Below, piece after piece: positions 25,824 through 34,662 of a stretch of 64,000 nt of DNA. Every line of letters starts with the position of its first letter. Within the stretch, counting starts at the first letter, position 1. The notes beneath the pieces were generated by a model, which saw nothing but the letters and a program-made list of their open reading frames with translations, was not told the origin of the DNA and made no database searches. Source of the DNA: Lactobacillus sp. ESL0701 (GTDB lineage Bacteria; Bacillota; Bacilli; Lactobacillales; Lactobacillaceae); assembly GCF_029433445.1 (NCBI RefSeq), contig NZ_JAQTIC010000001.1, positions 248,001 to 312,000 of the forward strand, in the 5' to 3' direction. Position numbers and translations under genes: made by a program.

Positions 25824-25916
25824 ATAACACGAGTAAAATTTACAATGTAATGATAGAAGTGTAACAATGATGGTTGGCTTGTAACAACTATCTGATGTAA
25901 TTGGGAGAATTTGATT

Positions 25917-26636
25917 TTGAAAATTAAGAGTAATATAGCTAAATTCACCACAGCTGCAGCTCTTGCCGTTACAGGTATTGCGACTGTCAATGCTGTTAAT
26001 GCAAATTCTACAACTTCCAGTGTTGAAGCTGCGACTGAGAAGGTCAAGGTTAATTATGTTCCAGGATATGGTGTTAATATTTGGAGCAGTTACAAAAATC
26101 CTAGCTTCACGGGTCAAAAAGTTCAACACGGAACGGTTGTTAATGTCCTCAAGAGTAAGAATGATGCTAAGGGCAATACTTGGTATAAAATTGGACCCGG
26201 TCAATGGATTGAATCGCAATATACGGTCAAGGCTGATTCACCTGTTAAACGTGAACATGTCGCAACTTCAACTAAGCAAGCTAAAGAGATTGTAAAATTA
26301 GCTAAGTCAGAAGTTGGTAAGGCTTATGTTTGGGGCGGCAACGATCCAAGTGGCTTTGATTGTTCTGGTTTAGTCCAGTACGTTTATAATCAAGCTACTG
26401 GTAAGGATGTCACGCGGACAACTTATACTCAAGTAAAGCAAGGTCGAACAGTTTCAATGCAAGATTTGAAGCCAGGTGACTTACTATTCTGGGGTTCCGC
26501 TGATGCACCGTACCATGTAGGTATCTATATTGGTAATGGCGAATTTGTTCATGCGGCAACGCCATCACAAGGAGTTATTAAAGCAACTCTTAGTTCATAC
26601 TTCTATCCATCAGTTGCTAAACGGGTTCTTAATTAA
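25917..26636 (+). CDS. Secreted SLAP/SH3-like plus NlpC/P60 endopeptidase
   Basis: 239 aa from the TTG at 25917 (GGGAG 9 bases upstream; the TTG at 25911 is too close). Signal peptide to about residue 30. An SH3/SLAP-like wall-binding module follows (residues 43-103, KVNYVPGYGVNIW to GQWIESQYT), then a short linker and the NlpC/P60 domain with C149, H200 and H212. It should bind the wall or S-layer matrix and cut peptide stems. Ends with the shared SYFYPSVAKRVLN motif. Has its own WalR-like box and terminator. Confidence 0.91.
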   Translation: MKIKSNIAKFTTAAALAVTGIATVNAVNANSTTSSVEAATEKVKVNYVPGYGVNIWSSYKNPSFTGQKVQHGTVVNVLKSKNDAKGNTWYKIGPGQWIESQYTVKADSPVKREHVATSTKQAKEIVKLAKSEVGKAYVWGGNDPSGFDCSGLVQYVYNQATGKDVTRTTYTQVKQGRTVSMQDLKPGDLLFWGSADAPYHVGIYIGNGEFVHAATPSQGVIKATLSSYFYPSVAKRVLN

Positions 26637-26653
26637 TCAACCCTAAATAAATT

Positions 26654-26689
26654 AAGACATTTAGAACAATTTTCTAAGTGTCTTTTTTC
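26654..26689 (+). terminator. Terminator after second NlpC/P60 gene
   Basis: AAGACATTTAGAA pairs with TTTCTAAGTGTCTT, followed by a T-run. Confidence 0.85.
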
Positions 26690-26794
26690 TTTATTAAAAG
26701 ACATGACTTGATTAAAAATTTTAGGCGACTAAAATAAGGTTATTAAATAAATTTATAATCACTTTTCGCTACCAAAAAGGAGAGTCAATGTTAA

Positions 26795-27682
26795 ATGAAA
26801 CGTAATTTTTTAAAAATGGGCTTGGCAGCAGCTCTGACACTAACAGGCGTTGCTACTGTTGCTCCACAAAAGGCAGTTAATGCAGCAACATTAAAAGAAC
26901 CAATTAAACAAGTACAGATTAATTATTTACCTGGAAAAAGCATTAAAATATGGACAAATTATGAGGGTGGACGACCGATTAATTTTAGTGCTAAAAATGC
27001 AAGTAAATGGAATGTTGCTGCTACGGCAGTCGATAAAAAAGGTAAATTATGGTATAAAGTTGGCGTTGATGAATGGATTGAGGCTCGTTATACAACTGAA
27101 GTAATGGATAATGACGCGGCAACTGTTAAAGCGCAAAAGCAGACTCCGGTGGCAAAAAAGCCTAAGAAAACCAAACCTGCTAAAACACAAGTACCAGCTA
27201 CATCTAAACCTAAACCAGCAGTTACAAAACCCAAACCGGCTAAATCCAAGCCAACTGCCAATAATACTAGTAATAATGTAACCACGGTTGCTAATACGGT
27301 AGTGAATGGTAGTGCTAGTCAAAAGGCTAAGGCAGTGGTCAATTTAGCTGAAAGTCAAGTTGGTAAAGGTTATGCCTGGGGTGGCAATGGTCCTGACAAT
27401 TTTGATTGTTCTGGATTAGTTCAGTACGTCTATAACCAAGCCGGTGGTGTTAATCTGCCACGAGTGACGACAGATCAAGTTAAAGTTGGCACGACAGTTG
27501 ATATGAGCCAATTGCAGCCAGGTGATTTGCTTTTTTGGGGTTCAACAGACGCGCCATATCATGTGGCAATTTATGTTGGTGACAATCAATATGTTAGTGC
27601 TGCAACACCTGAGCAAGGAGTGATTTTACAGACACTTAGTTCATACTTCTATCCATCAGTTGCTAAACGAGTTTTACAATAA
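26795..27682 (+). CDS. Secreted SLAP/SH3-like, Pro-Lys-linker, NlpC/P60 protein with altered triad
   Basis: 295 aa. Signal peptide (about 1-30), SLAP/SH3-like module (38-101), a Pro/Lys/Thr-rich linker (115-160) and an NlpC/P60 domain. The cysteine C205 (FDCSGLVQY) and histidine H256 (YHVAI) are present. The third polar residue, His in both neighbours (FVHAATP), is Ser here: S268 in YVSAATP. Activity may be reduced or altered. AAGGAGAG precedes the ATG. No WalR-like box is seen upstream, unlike the second paralogue. Confidence 0.9.
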   Translation: MKRNFLKMGLAAALTLTGVATVAPQKAVNAATLKEPIKQVQINYLPGKSIKIWTNYEGGRPINFSAKNASKWNVAATAVDKKGKLWYKVGVDEWIEARYTTEVMDNDAATVKAQKQTPVAKKPKKTKPAKTQVPATSKPKPAVTKPKPAKSKPTANNTSNNVTTVANTVVNGSASQKAKAVVNLAESQVGKGYAWGGNGPDNFDCSGLVQYVYNQAGGVNLPRVTTDQVKVGTTVDMSQLQPGDLLFWGSTDAPYHVAIYVGDNQYVSAATPEQGVILQTLSSYFYPSVAKRVLQ

Positions 27683-27691
27683 AATAATTAA

Positions 27692-27733
27692 TAAAAAACA
27701 GTTAATCGCTATTAAGTCAATTAACTGTTTTTG
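27692..27733. terminator. Bidirectional terminator between NlpC/P60 and hflX
   Basis: AAAAAACAGTTAAT pairs with ATTAACTGTTTTT. Confidence 0.85.
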
Positions 27734-27744
27734 TTTGTAATTAT

Positions 27745-29028
27745 TTAAATAAGATATTTTTGAAATTGAGCCTGTTTTTCTGGTGCTAAACGAACGGTAA
27801 CATGAACACCATCGGCTTGGTACTGCTCAGCCATTACTTGGGCATGTTCGTGCAAGTAAGCTAGTGCCTTACCATCAGTTAATGGCAATAATAGTTCAAG
27901 TTGTTCATAATTGGCGAAAATACGTTTGGTAATCAGTTGCGCCAGCATTTTGATTGAAGCTGGATCAGTTGCTGAATATAAGATATCATTGCCCTCGATT
28001 TGCGGATAATTACGCTCGGTCTTGTCAGCTTTGTTATAAGCAGTAATCATCGGGATATCTTTAATGCCAATCTCAGCTAAGACATTCTGGGTGGTACGGA
28101 TCATTTGAATCATGTTAGGGTCAGCAGCGTCAACGACATTAATCAGTAGGTCAGCATCTTTTGCTTCCTGCAAAGTTGCCTTAAATGATTCCACCAGATT
28201 GTGGGGCAGCTTGGAAATAAACCCAACAGTATCAGATAAGATGAAGCTAAAATTATTACCAAGATCAATTCGGCGAACGCTGGTATCCAGCGTGGCAAAC
28301 AGCATGTTTTTAACAAACACCTGCTTGTCGCTGTTTTCGTCGGTGAATTCTTGGAGTAAACCATTCATTGTGGTTGACTTACCAGCATTAGTGTAGCCTA
28401 CTAAGGCAACCTTAGGAATGTGGTTTTGGTTGCGGCGTTTAGCTTTAATTTCTTCCTGACTAGTGATTGCCTTTAGTTCTTTTTTAATCGCCGAAATTTG
28501 TTTGCCAATTGTTCTGCGGTTCATTTCCAATTTGGATTCACCAGCTCCACGGTTGGCAAACCCACCGCCAGTTGAACCGCCATTCCCGCGCTGCTGGTCA
28601 AGATTATTTTCAGAAGGGTGCAGCCTGGGTAATTCATATTGCAGCCTGGCTAGTTGCACTTGTAATTTGGCTTGCTTTGAGCGAGCACGACTAGCAAAGA
28701 TTTCTAGAATTAATTCGGTGCGGTCAATTACCCGTAATTTGCTTAATTTTTCTAAATTACGAATTTGGACTGGAGATAATTCATCATTGATAATCAGTAC
28801 TTTGGCTTTTAGTCCGTGAGCTAGGTCCTTAATTTCATTGATTTTGCCAAGACCAAAGTATGTCCCAGCAACAACTTGGACGGCATTTTGGTGTGATTGA
28901 CCAACGACTTCCATATTATTAGCCATGGTTAAGTTGGCTAGCTCGGTCATGTAATAATCAAAGTTAGGGTCATTTAAGTTGACGCCGGCAATGTAGGCTT
29001 TGATTTTTTGAGGTGTATTATCGATCAT
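27745..29028 (-). CDS. hflX: GTPase HflX
   Basis: Ribosome-associated GTPase that splits stalled 70S ribosomes. The N-terminal HflX domain includes LIINDELSPVQIRNLE and VIDRTELILEIFA, then the coiled linker and glycine-rich segment GNGGSTGGGFANRGAGE. The G domain has G1 GYTNAGKST, G3 DTVGF and G4 NKAD. I chose the ATG at 29028, with AGGAAG 8 bases upstream, over 29052 (427 aa). Monocistronic. Confidence 0.93.
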   Translation of the reverse strand: MIDNTPQKIKAYIAGVNLNDPNFDYYMTELANLTMANNMEVVGQSHQNAVQVVAGTYFGLGKINEIKDLAHGLKAKVLIINDELSPVQIRNLEKLSKLRVIDRTELILEIFASRARSKQAKLQVQLARLQYELPRLHPSENNLDQQRGNGGSTGGGFANRGAGESKLEMNRRTIGKQISAIKKELKAITSQEEIKAKRRNQNHIPKVALVGYTNAGKSTTMNGLLQEFTDENSDKQVFVKNMLFATLDTSVRRIDLGNNFSFILSDTVGFISKLPHNLVESFKATLQEAKDADLLINVVDAADPNMIQMIRTTQNVLAEIGIKDIPMITAYNKADKTERNYPQIEGNDILYSATDPASIKMLAQLITKRIFANYEQLELLLPLTDGKALAYLHEHAQVMAEQYQADGVHVTVRLAPEKQAQFQKYLI

Positions 29029-29216
29029 TTGCGTTCTTCCTAATGTAATCATTTTAATGGTAGGTAGTTAGCTTAATTGTAGTACAAAAGTGGCTTTCTG
29101 CGAAAGAAGTTAATTTAGACTTTTTACTAGTAAAACCTGTTTTAGTCAATTGCTTGCACCAAAAATAATGGGCTAATGTGACTTATAGATTTAGACACTT
29201 CATGTTTCAATTATCA

Positions 29217-29230
29217 AGAAAGCGATTACT
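29217..29230 (+). promoter_or_regulatory. Possible catabolite-response element before 4-epimerase gene
   Basis: AGAAAGCGATTACT matches 12 of 14 positions of the cre consensus, just before the ribosome site, where CcpA would block elongation. Confidence 0.45.
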
Positions 29231-29245
29231 TAGAAAGGAAAAATA

Positions 29246-29974
29246 ATGTTAGAACAACTGAAAAAAGAAGTTTATGAAGCTAACATGCAATTACCTAAGC
29301 TGGATTTGGTTACTTTTACTTGGGGCAATGTGTCCGGGATTGATCGTGACAGCGGCTTGTTTGTTATCAAACCTTCAGGTGTGGAATATGAACAACTGAA
29401 ACCTGATGATATGGTGGTGGTTAACCTTAAAGGAGAAGTAGTCGAGGGTTCGCTGAATCCATCAAGCGATACGCCAACGCATACTGTCTTGTACAATGCC
29501 TTTCCTAAGATTGGCGGTATTGTCCATACCCATTCACCTTGGGCTGTAGCCTTTGCGGCAGCCAAAATAGATATTCCAGCGATGAATACAACGCATGCCG
29601 ATACTTTTTATAATGCAATTCCGGCAGCTGATGCTTTAACTCAAGCAGAAATTGCAGAAGACTATGAAGGTAATACTGGCAAGTCGATTGTGCGGACGTT
29701 CAAAGAACGAGGCTTAGATTATGAAGCGACGCCGGGAGCCTTGGTTAGTCAGCATGGTCCATTTTGCTGGGGTGAAACACCCAAAAAGGCGGTATATAAC
29801 GCTAAGGTACTAGAAGTAGTGGCTGAGGAAGATTATCACACTTTGCAACTAACAAGGGCTAATAGTGAATTACCACAATACTTACTGGATAAGCACTATT
29901 ATCGTAAGCATGGTAAGAATGCTTATTATGGTCAAGATAATGTGCAGTCACAAACACATGCAAAGCGTTTATAG
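29246..29974 (+). CDS. L-ribulose-5-phosphate 4-epimerase (AraD/UlaF family)
   Basis: Interconverts L-ribulose-5-P and D-xylulose-5-P, feeding the phosphoketolase or pentose-phosphate route. Class II aldolase/epimerase fold: TWGNVSG (25-31) for phosphate, metal histidines H94 and H96 in VHTHSPWA and H170 in SQHGPFCWG. 242 aa is normal. AAGGAA precedes the ATG. It stands just upstream of a PTS operon, and a cre-like site lies before each. No arabinose isomerase or ribulokinase is nearby. Confidence 0.92.
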   Translation: MLEQLKKEVYEANMQLPKLDLVTFTWGNVSGIDRDSGLFVIKPSGVEYEQLKPDDMVVVNLKGEVVEGSLNPSSDTPTHTVLYNAFPKIGGIVHTHSPWAVAFAAAKIDIPAMNTTHADTFYNAIPAADALTQAEIAEDYEGNTGKSIVRTFKERGLDYEATPGALVSQHGPFCWGETPKKAVYNAKVLEVVAEEDYHTLQLTRANSELPQYLLDKHYYRKHGKNAYYGQDNVQSQTHAKRL

Positions 29975-30022
29975 TTTTGCTAGTCAATTAATTGCACTAA
30001 AATTGATTGCTTTGCGTTACTT

Positions 30023-30036
30023 ATAAAGCGCTTTTA
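30023..30036 (+). promoter_or_regulatory. Possible catabolite-response element before PTS genes
   Basis: A near-palindrome TATAAAGCGCTTTTATA centred on GCGC, about 55 bases before the IIA gene; 11 of 14 against the cre consensus. Confidence 0.35.
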
Positions 30037-30083
30037 TAAATGATTAAATATTTGGTGTAAGAGGATAAATAGGAGGTGAATAA

Positions 30084-30536
30084 ATGGAATTATTAAGTCC
30101 AAAGTTTGTTTTTGCACAAGTTAAGGCTAGTTCTGCTGATGAAGTTATTCACTATTTAGCAACTCAACTTAAAGATAACGGTAAGGTTAAAGATACGTTT
30201 GAAGAAGCTGTAAAAGCGCGTGAACAAATTCATCCAACTGGACTACCTAGTGGGGAAATTGCGGTGGCTATTCCGCATACCGATGTGCAATATGTTAATG
30301 AAGCTGCAATAACTTTTGCAACATTAGATCATCCAGTTGAGTTTCACAATATGGCTGTAAATGATCAGCTTTTAGAAGTTCAAATCGTTGTTATGCTGGC
30401 TTTGAAGGATCCACATAGTCAAGTGGAAATGTTACAAAAATTAATGGCTTTATTTCAAAATCAGGAGTTACTAGCCCAGTTGCAAAAAATTACTGATAAC
30501 AGGCAGCTCTATGATGCAGTAAGTAAATACATTTAA
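30084..30536 (+). CDS. PTS EIIA, fructose/mannitol-galactitol type
   Basis: 150 aa soluble phosphocarrier. The phosphorylated histidine is H65 in AIPHTDVQY, with PTGLPSGEIAVAIPH as the typical EIIA type 2 signature. It takes phosphate from HPr and passes it to EIIB at 31987. AGGAGGTG precedes the ATG. It is followed by IIC and IIB in the gat order A-C-B. Confidence 0.92.
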   Translation: MELLSPKFVFAQVKASSADEVIHYLATQLKDNGKVKDTFEEAVKAREQIHPTGLPSGEIAVAIPHTDVQYVNEAAITFATLDHPVEFHNMAVNDQLLEVQIVVMLALKDPHSQVEMLQKLMALFQNQELLAQLQKITDNRQLYDAVSKYI

Positions 30537-30562
30537 AAAGTATTATTTGGGAGGAATTATTT

Positions 30563-31960
30563 ATGAAACCGATTATTGATTTCATTATGTATATTGTTGG
30601 ATTGGGACCAACTGTGTTAATTCCAATTATTATGCTAATCTTTGGTCTTTGCGTACGCGTTCCATTTACTAAGGCATTGCGTGGCGGCTTAATGGTTGGA
30701 ATTGGCTTTATCGGATTAAATGCAACTGTTTCAATTTTAACTGATGTAATGAATCCAGCTATCAAAAATATGATTCAAGTTATGCACTTGAATTTGCAAG
30801 TTATTGATGTTGGTTGGCCTTCAGCTTCAGCAATTGCTTATGGTACTGCAGTTGGTGTAAGTATGATTCCATTAGGAATTGCGATTAATATCTTAATGTT
30901 AATAACAAAGACTACTTCAACGATTGATGTTGATATTTGGGATTTTTGGCACTTTGCCTTTAGTGGTTCACTAGTTTATGCCCTGACTAAAGATATTGTG
31001 TTGAGTCTGTTTTTGGCTAGTGTCAATATGATTGTAATTATGGTAACTGCTGATAGAACAGCACCATTATCTGAAAAATACTTAGGCTTGCCGGGAATTT
31101 CAATTCCTCATGGCTATGCAGGATCGTTCGTTCCAATTGCCATTGTCTTTAATTGGATTATTGATAAGATCCCGGGTATTAATAAAATTCATATGGATGC
31201 TAAAGACTTCAATAAGAAATTTGGTTCATGGGGTGAACCAACATTGTTGGGATTCGCTATCGGAATTATTATTGGTATTTTAGCTTATGGCTTTATTCCT
31301 GGTATGACAATTGCAACTAAGTTAGGTAAGATCATGCTAATGGGTGTTACTTTATCAGCTGTGATGATTATCACCCCTAAGATGGCAGCATTGCTATTAC
31401 AAGGTGTTGTTCCTGTTTCAAATGCTATTCAAGCATTCACACAAAAGAAATTCTCTGGTAAGAGAAAAATTTACATTGGAATGGACACAGCTGTTGGTAT
31501 TGGTAGTCCAGTAGTATTAGCTTGTGCTACCTTGATGATTCCAGTAGCTTTACTGTTTGCCTTTATTTTGCCAGGTAATCAATTTCTACCAACCATTGGT
31601 TTAGTCGGCTTTGTCTTCATGTTTCCGTTAATTGTCTCAGTAACACATGGGGATTTCTTTAGATCATTTATTATTGGTGCAGTAAACGTTGTTATAGGTT
31701 TGTGGATTGGTACGAATTTGGCACCATTAGTTACTAAATGTGCTAGAGCTGCACACTTTGCATTGCCAAAAGGTTCATCGATGATTTCAAGTATTGACTA
31801 TGGTTCTAATCCGTATCCTTGGTTAATTGTTCAAGTAGCACCATTCAAGATTGCTGCTTATGTGATTGGGATCATTTTAATTGTTGGTTTATGCTGGTGG
31901 AATAGAAAGAAAATTATTGCGGAAGAAAATCAGTTAGCAGTAAATAAAGATAAAAAATAA
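30563..31960 (+). CDS. PTS EIIC, galactitol family
   Basis: 465 aa polytopic permease of the GatC family, with about ten to eleven hydrophobic helices. Recognisable segments include GLGPTVLIPIIMLIFGL near the N-terminus and the loop WGEPTLLG. It forms the channel through which the sugar alcohol or sugar is phosphorylated. The substrate could be galactitol or a pentitol; the neighbouring 4-epimerase suggests a five-carbon compound. GGGAGGA precedes the ATG. Confidence 0.9.
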   Translation: MKPIIDFIMYIVGLGPTVLIPIIMLIFGLCVRVPFTKALRGGLMVGIGFIGLNATVSILTDVMNPAIKNMIQVMHLNLQVIDVGWPSASAIAYGTAVGVSMIPLGIAINILMLITKTTSTIDVDIWDFWHFAFSGSLVYALTKDIVLSLFLASVNMIVIMVTADRTAPLSEKYLGLPGISIPHGYAGSFVPIAIVFNWIIDKIPGINKIHMDAKDFNKKFGSWGEPTLLGFAIGIIIGILAYGFIPGMTIATKLGKIMLMGVTLSAVMIITPKMAALLLQGVVPVSNAIQAFTQKKFSGKRKIYIGMDTAVGIGSPVVLACATLMIPVALLFAFILPGNQFLPTIGLVGFVFMFPLIVSVTHGDFFRSFIIGAVNVVIGLWIGTNLAPLVTKCARAAHFALPKGSSMISSIDYGSNPYPWLIVQVAPFKIAAYVIGIILIVGLCWWNRKKIIAEENQLAVNKDKK

Positions 31961-31986
31961 ATTTTAATTTATAAGGAGAATACATT

Positions 31987-32280
31987 ATGAAAAAGATTTT
32001 AGTTGCCTGTGGCGCAGGAGTAGTTACTAGTACTAGTGCAATGAACAAGTTGCAGGAAGAACTAAGTAATCGTGGAATTGATAGTGATAAGTATACTTTA
32101 GGTCAATCTTCAGTCGCTCAAGTTGAATCACTTGCGAATGATTACGACTTAGTAATTACGACAACACAATATGATAATGATGCAATTAAAATTCCAGTAA
32201 TTAATGGTTTACCATTGTTAACTAATATTGGTGTTGATGTGGTAATTGATGAAATCATTGATAAGTTAAATCTTAATTAA
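31987..32280 (+). CDS. PTS EIIB, galactitol type
   Basis: 97 aa soluble phosphocarrier with catalytic C8 in LVACGAGVVTS. It takes phosphate from EIIA and gives it to the substrate in EIIC. AAGGAG precedes the ATG. It is the last of the three PTS subunits and is followed by the PRD regulator. Confidence 0.92.
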   Translation: MKKILVACGAGVVTSTSAMNKLQEELSNRGIDSDKYTLGQSSVAQVESLANDYDLVITTTQYDNDAIKIPVINGLPLLTNIGVDVVIDEIIDKLNLN

Positions 32281-32334
32281 GCCTGTAAAAATATTTCAGG
32301 TAGGGGATATGGCTACAATTGAAGGGTGATTGGT

Positions 32335-34446
32335 GTGACAAAAAATGGTTCTACTAAATTAATAAATGCTAACAAATTACTAGAGTATTTGGCAAAAGCA
32401 CCTGATTTTATTAGTTTAAAAGAAATAATGGAAACTTTTAATATTTCGCGTAGAACAGCATTTAATTGGCTAAGTTCAATCAACCAGGAATTGCAAAAAA
32501 ATAATTTAGCAGAAATTATTAACATTCCACGTTATGGTTATAAAATGCCAGATCAAACAAAAAAGGTCATAGAAAGACATAATAATAGATTACAAGTTAT
32601 ACCCAAATCTGCAAGAATAGTCGATAATGCACTTGATCGCCAGACAATTATTGTTCTTTATTTAATTGGCAGTGGCAAAAATGTATCAATTAATGAGTTA
32701 GCTGCTCAGTTTGCTTGTTCACGTAATACTATTATTAAGGATTTCAAAATAATTAAGTCACGATTCCCCTTATTAACAATCACTAGCTCGCGAACAGGTC
32801 ATCGAATTACTAGTAGTGAAACAGCTATTAGATTGACTATTTATGAGTTATTGCTTCATCATAATAAGTTAGCATTTGCTTTTATTAAAAAATTGAACTA
32901 TCCGATAGCAGCAACAAGAAAGTTAGTTGTTCAAGCTCAACAAAAATTGCAGATGAGTTTTTCTGAAAATTCTATCCAACAGTTAACTTATTGGTTAATG
33001 TTTAGCAAATGGCGAATTAGTCATTATCATAATTTGCAAGATAATGATGATGACTATTCATGGATTGCTGCCAATACTAAGGGTGTACTAAGTACATGTT
33101 CTAAATTACTTTTAAAATTAATTAATCAGGATTGTTTAAAGGGTGAAGTTACCTTTCTTAGTAAAATAATGCTTTGTTCACAGGCAACTGAAGTCACCTG
33201 CGTGAAGCCAAGACTCTATCATGATCTTGCCAATATTGCTCAAGAAATAATTTTTCGCTATGAGCAGTTAACAGAACAGCAGATTTCATATAAGTTGTTT
33301 ACTAAAGTTTTATGTAATCATCTTTATGCAACTTTTTTTAGAGTCAAATTTGGGATACCTTTTTATTCAAATGAAGTCGATGAGATTAAACAGCAATATC
33401 CAGAACTCGTTAAGTTTACTGCAATTGCTTGTGAACCGCTTGAACAATATTTGCAAAAGAAATTACCGACTGAAGAAGTGGCATTAATTTGTTTATATTT
33501 TGGTTCGATTAGTAGTAAGGGCTATCAAGATTTTTCAAATGGTGATAAACTCAAGCGTGCCTCTTTGGCGGAAGTACTAGTCGTATGCTCTAGCGGCATC
33601 GGAACTTCAGCCATGCTTTATCATGAGCTTAGTCGTTTGTATCCGTTAATTAAATTTTCCCCGCCACTTGAAATTCATGATCTAGAGCAAATTTTTGCCA
33701 ATACTTACCAAGCAAGGCTGATTGTAAGTACAGCGCCACTTAAAGAAACGACGTATCCGATTCCTATTGTTAACGTTAAAGCAGTTTTGACCAAGCATGA
33801 TCAGAGTATTATTGAAAGTTTTTTACGTGAGAAAGTTCCTCGTAAAATTGAACATAATGCAAGTGCAGTTGATAGTTTAGTATCAATTATTAATGAATAT
33901 GCAGAAGTTAAGGATGAAAATGGCTTAAGACTCAGTCTTGATAAATTTATTTTTCCTGATAATAACAAAAATGGTCGAAGTGATTTGCCAAATTTGGGTA
34001 GTTTACTGCCGGCAAAACGAATAAAATTTATTCATAATAAGAATAATTTGTCTTGGCAGCAAGTTTTACAAGTTGGTTGTGATTTACTTGAACGAGATGG
34101 AGTTGTTGACTGTTTATATTTCAAAAAGATTAGTGACCTAATCAATAAATATGGTCCGTATATGTTAATCAGTAGTAATATCTTTTTGGCTCATGCTGCT
34201 CCAAGCAGTAGTAGTAAAGCAGTTGGCTTATCCTTAGTTTTATTGGATAAGCCACTTACAATTCAATCTCGTAGTCAAAAGGCTACTATAACTTGTATGT
34301 TTGTTTTATCTCCTGGGTTACATCGAGAACATGAACGAGCACTAGAACAGCTAGTTGATATTATTAGAAGTGAAAATAACGTCAACAAATTGCTAAAAGC
34401 TAAGACTTCACAGGAAGTGAGAAAATTCTTGTTGTCATTTTGCTAA
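32335..34446 (+). CDS. PRD-containing transcriptional activator (MtlR/BglG-type) with EIIB- and EIIA-like domains
   Basis: 703 aa. Two N-terminal HTH units (ISLKEIMETFNISRRTAFNWL; VSINELAAQFACSRNTIIKDF), two PTS regulation domains in the middle, then an EIIB-like domain with the cysteine in LVVCSSGIGTSAM (about residue 420) and a C-terminal EIIA-like domain with a histidine in LAHAAPS. The HTH modules mark a DNA-binding activator, unlike RNA-binding antiterminators. It likely senses phosphorylation by the adjacent PTS and controls it. GTG at 32335 has AAGGG 8 bases upstream; the frame also opens at 32326. Confidence 0.9.
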   Translation: MTKNGSTKLINANKLLEYLAKAPDFISLKEIMETFNISRRTAFNWLSSINQELQKNNLAEIINIPRYGYKMPDQTKKVIERHNNRLQVIPKSARIVDNALDRQTIIVLYLIGSGKNVSINELAAQFACSRNTIIKDFKIIKSRFPLLTITSSRTGHRITSSETAIRLTIYELLLHHNKLAFAFIKKLNYPIAATRKLVVQAQQKLQMSFSENSIQQLTYWLMFSKWRISHYHNLQDNDDDYSWIAANTKGVLSTCSKLLLKLINQDCLKGEVTFLSKIMLCSQATEVTCVKPRLYHDLANIAQEIIFRYEQLTEQQISYKLFTKVLCNHLYATFFRVKFGIPFYSNEVDEIKQQYPELVKFTAIACEPLEQYLQKKLPTEEVALICLYFGSISSKGYQDFSNGDKLKRASLAEVLVVCSSGIGTSAMLYHELSRLYPLIKFSPPLEIHDLEQIFANTYQARLIVSTAPLKETTYPIPIVNVKAVLTKHDQSIIESFLREKVPRKIEHNASAVDSLVSIINEYAEVKDENGLRLSLDKFIFPDNNKNGRSDLPNLGSLLPAKRIKFIHNKNNLSWQQVLQVGCDLLERDGVVDCLYFKKISDLINKYGPYMLISSNIFLAHAAPSSSSKAVGLSLVLLDKPLTIQSRSQKATITCMFVLSPGLHREHERALEQLVDIIRSENNVNKLLKAKTSQEVRKFLLSFC

Positions 34447-34535
34447 TAGTGAAGAATATGTATATTTAAAAGCCTACCATTAATCGTAACTTAATTAGGC
34501 TGAGCCAATTTTTAGAAGCAGAAAAATAAATTAGC

Positions 34536-34578
34536 AAATAGTAGTTATTCATTGATGAGTAACTGCTATTTATTTTTT
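34536..34578 (+). terminator. Terminator after PTS regulator
   Basis: AAATAGTAGTTA pairs with TAACTGCTATTT, followed by ATTTTTT. Confidence 0.8.
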
Positions 34579-34662
34579 ACTTGGCAAGGACTAAATAAAG
34601 TGTATAATTTATCTTCATAAGGTACCTAACTAAATTGAAAGTAGTTGAAAGGACTTGGAATA

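Noticed and set aside
25852-25895. Additional WalR boxes before the second NlpC/P60 gene
   Set aside because: The TGTAA half-sites there are spaced 14-26 bases apart, not the 11-base period.
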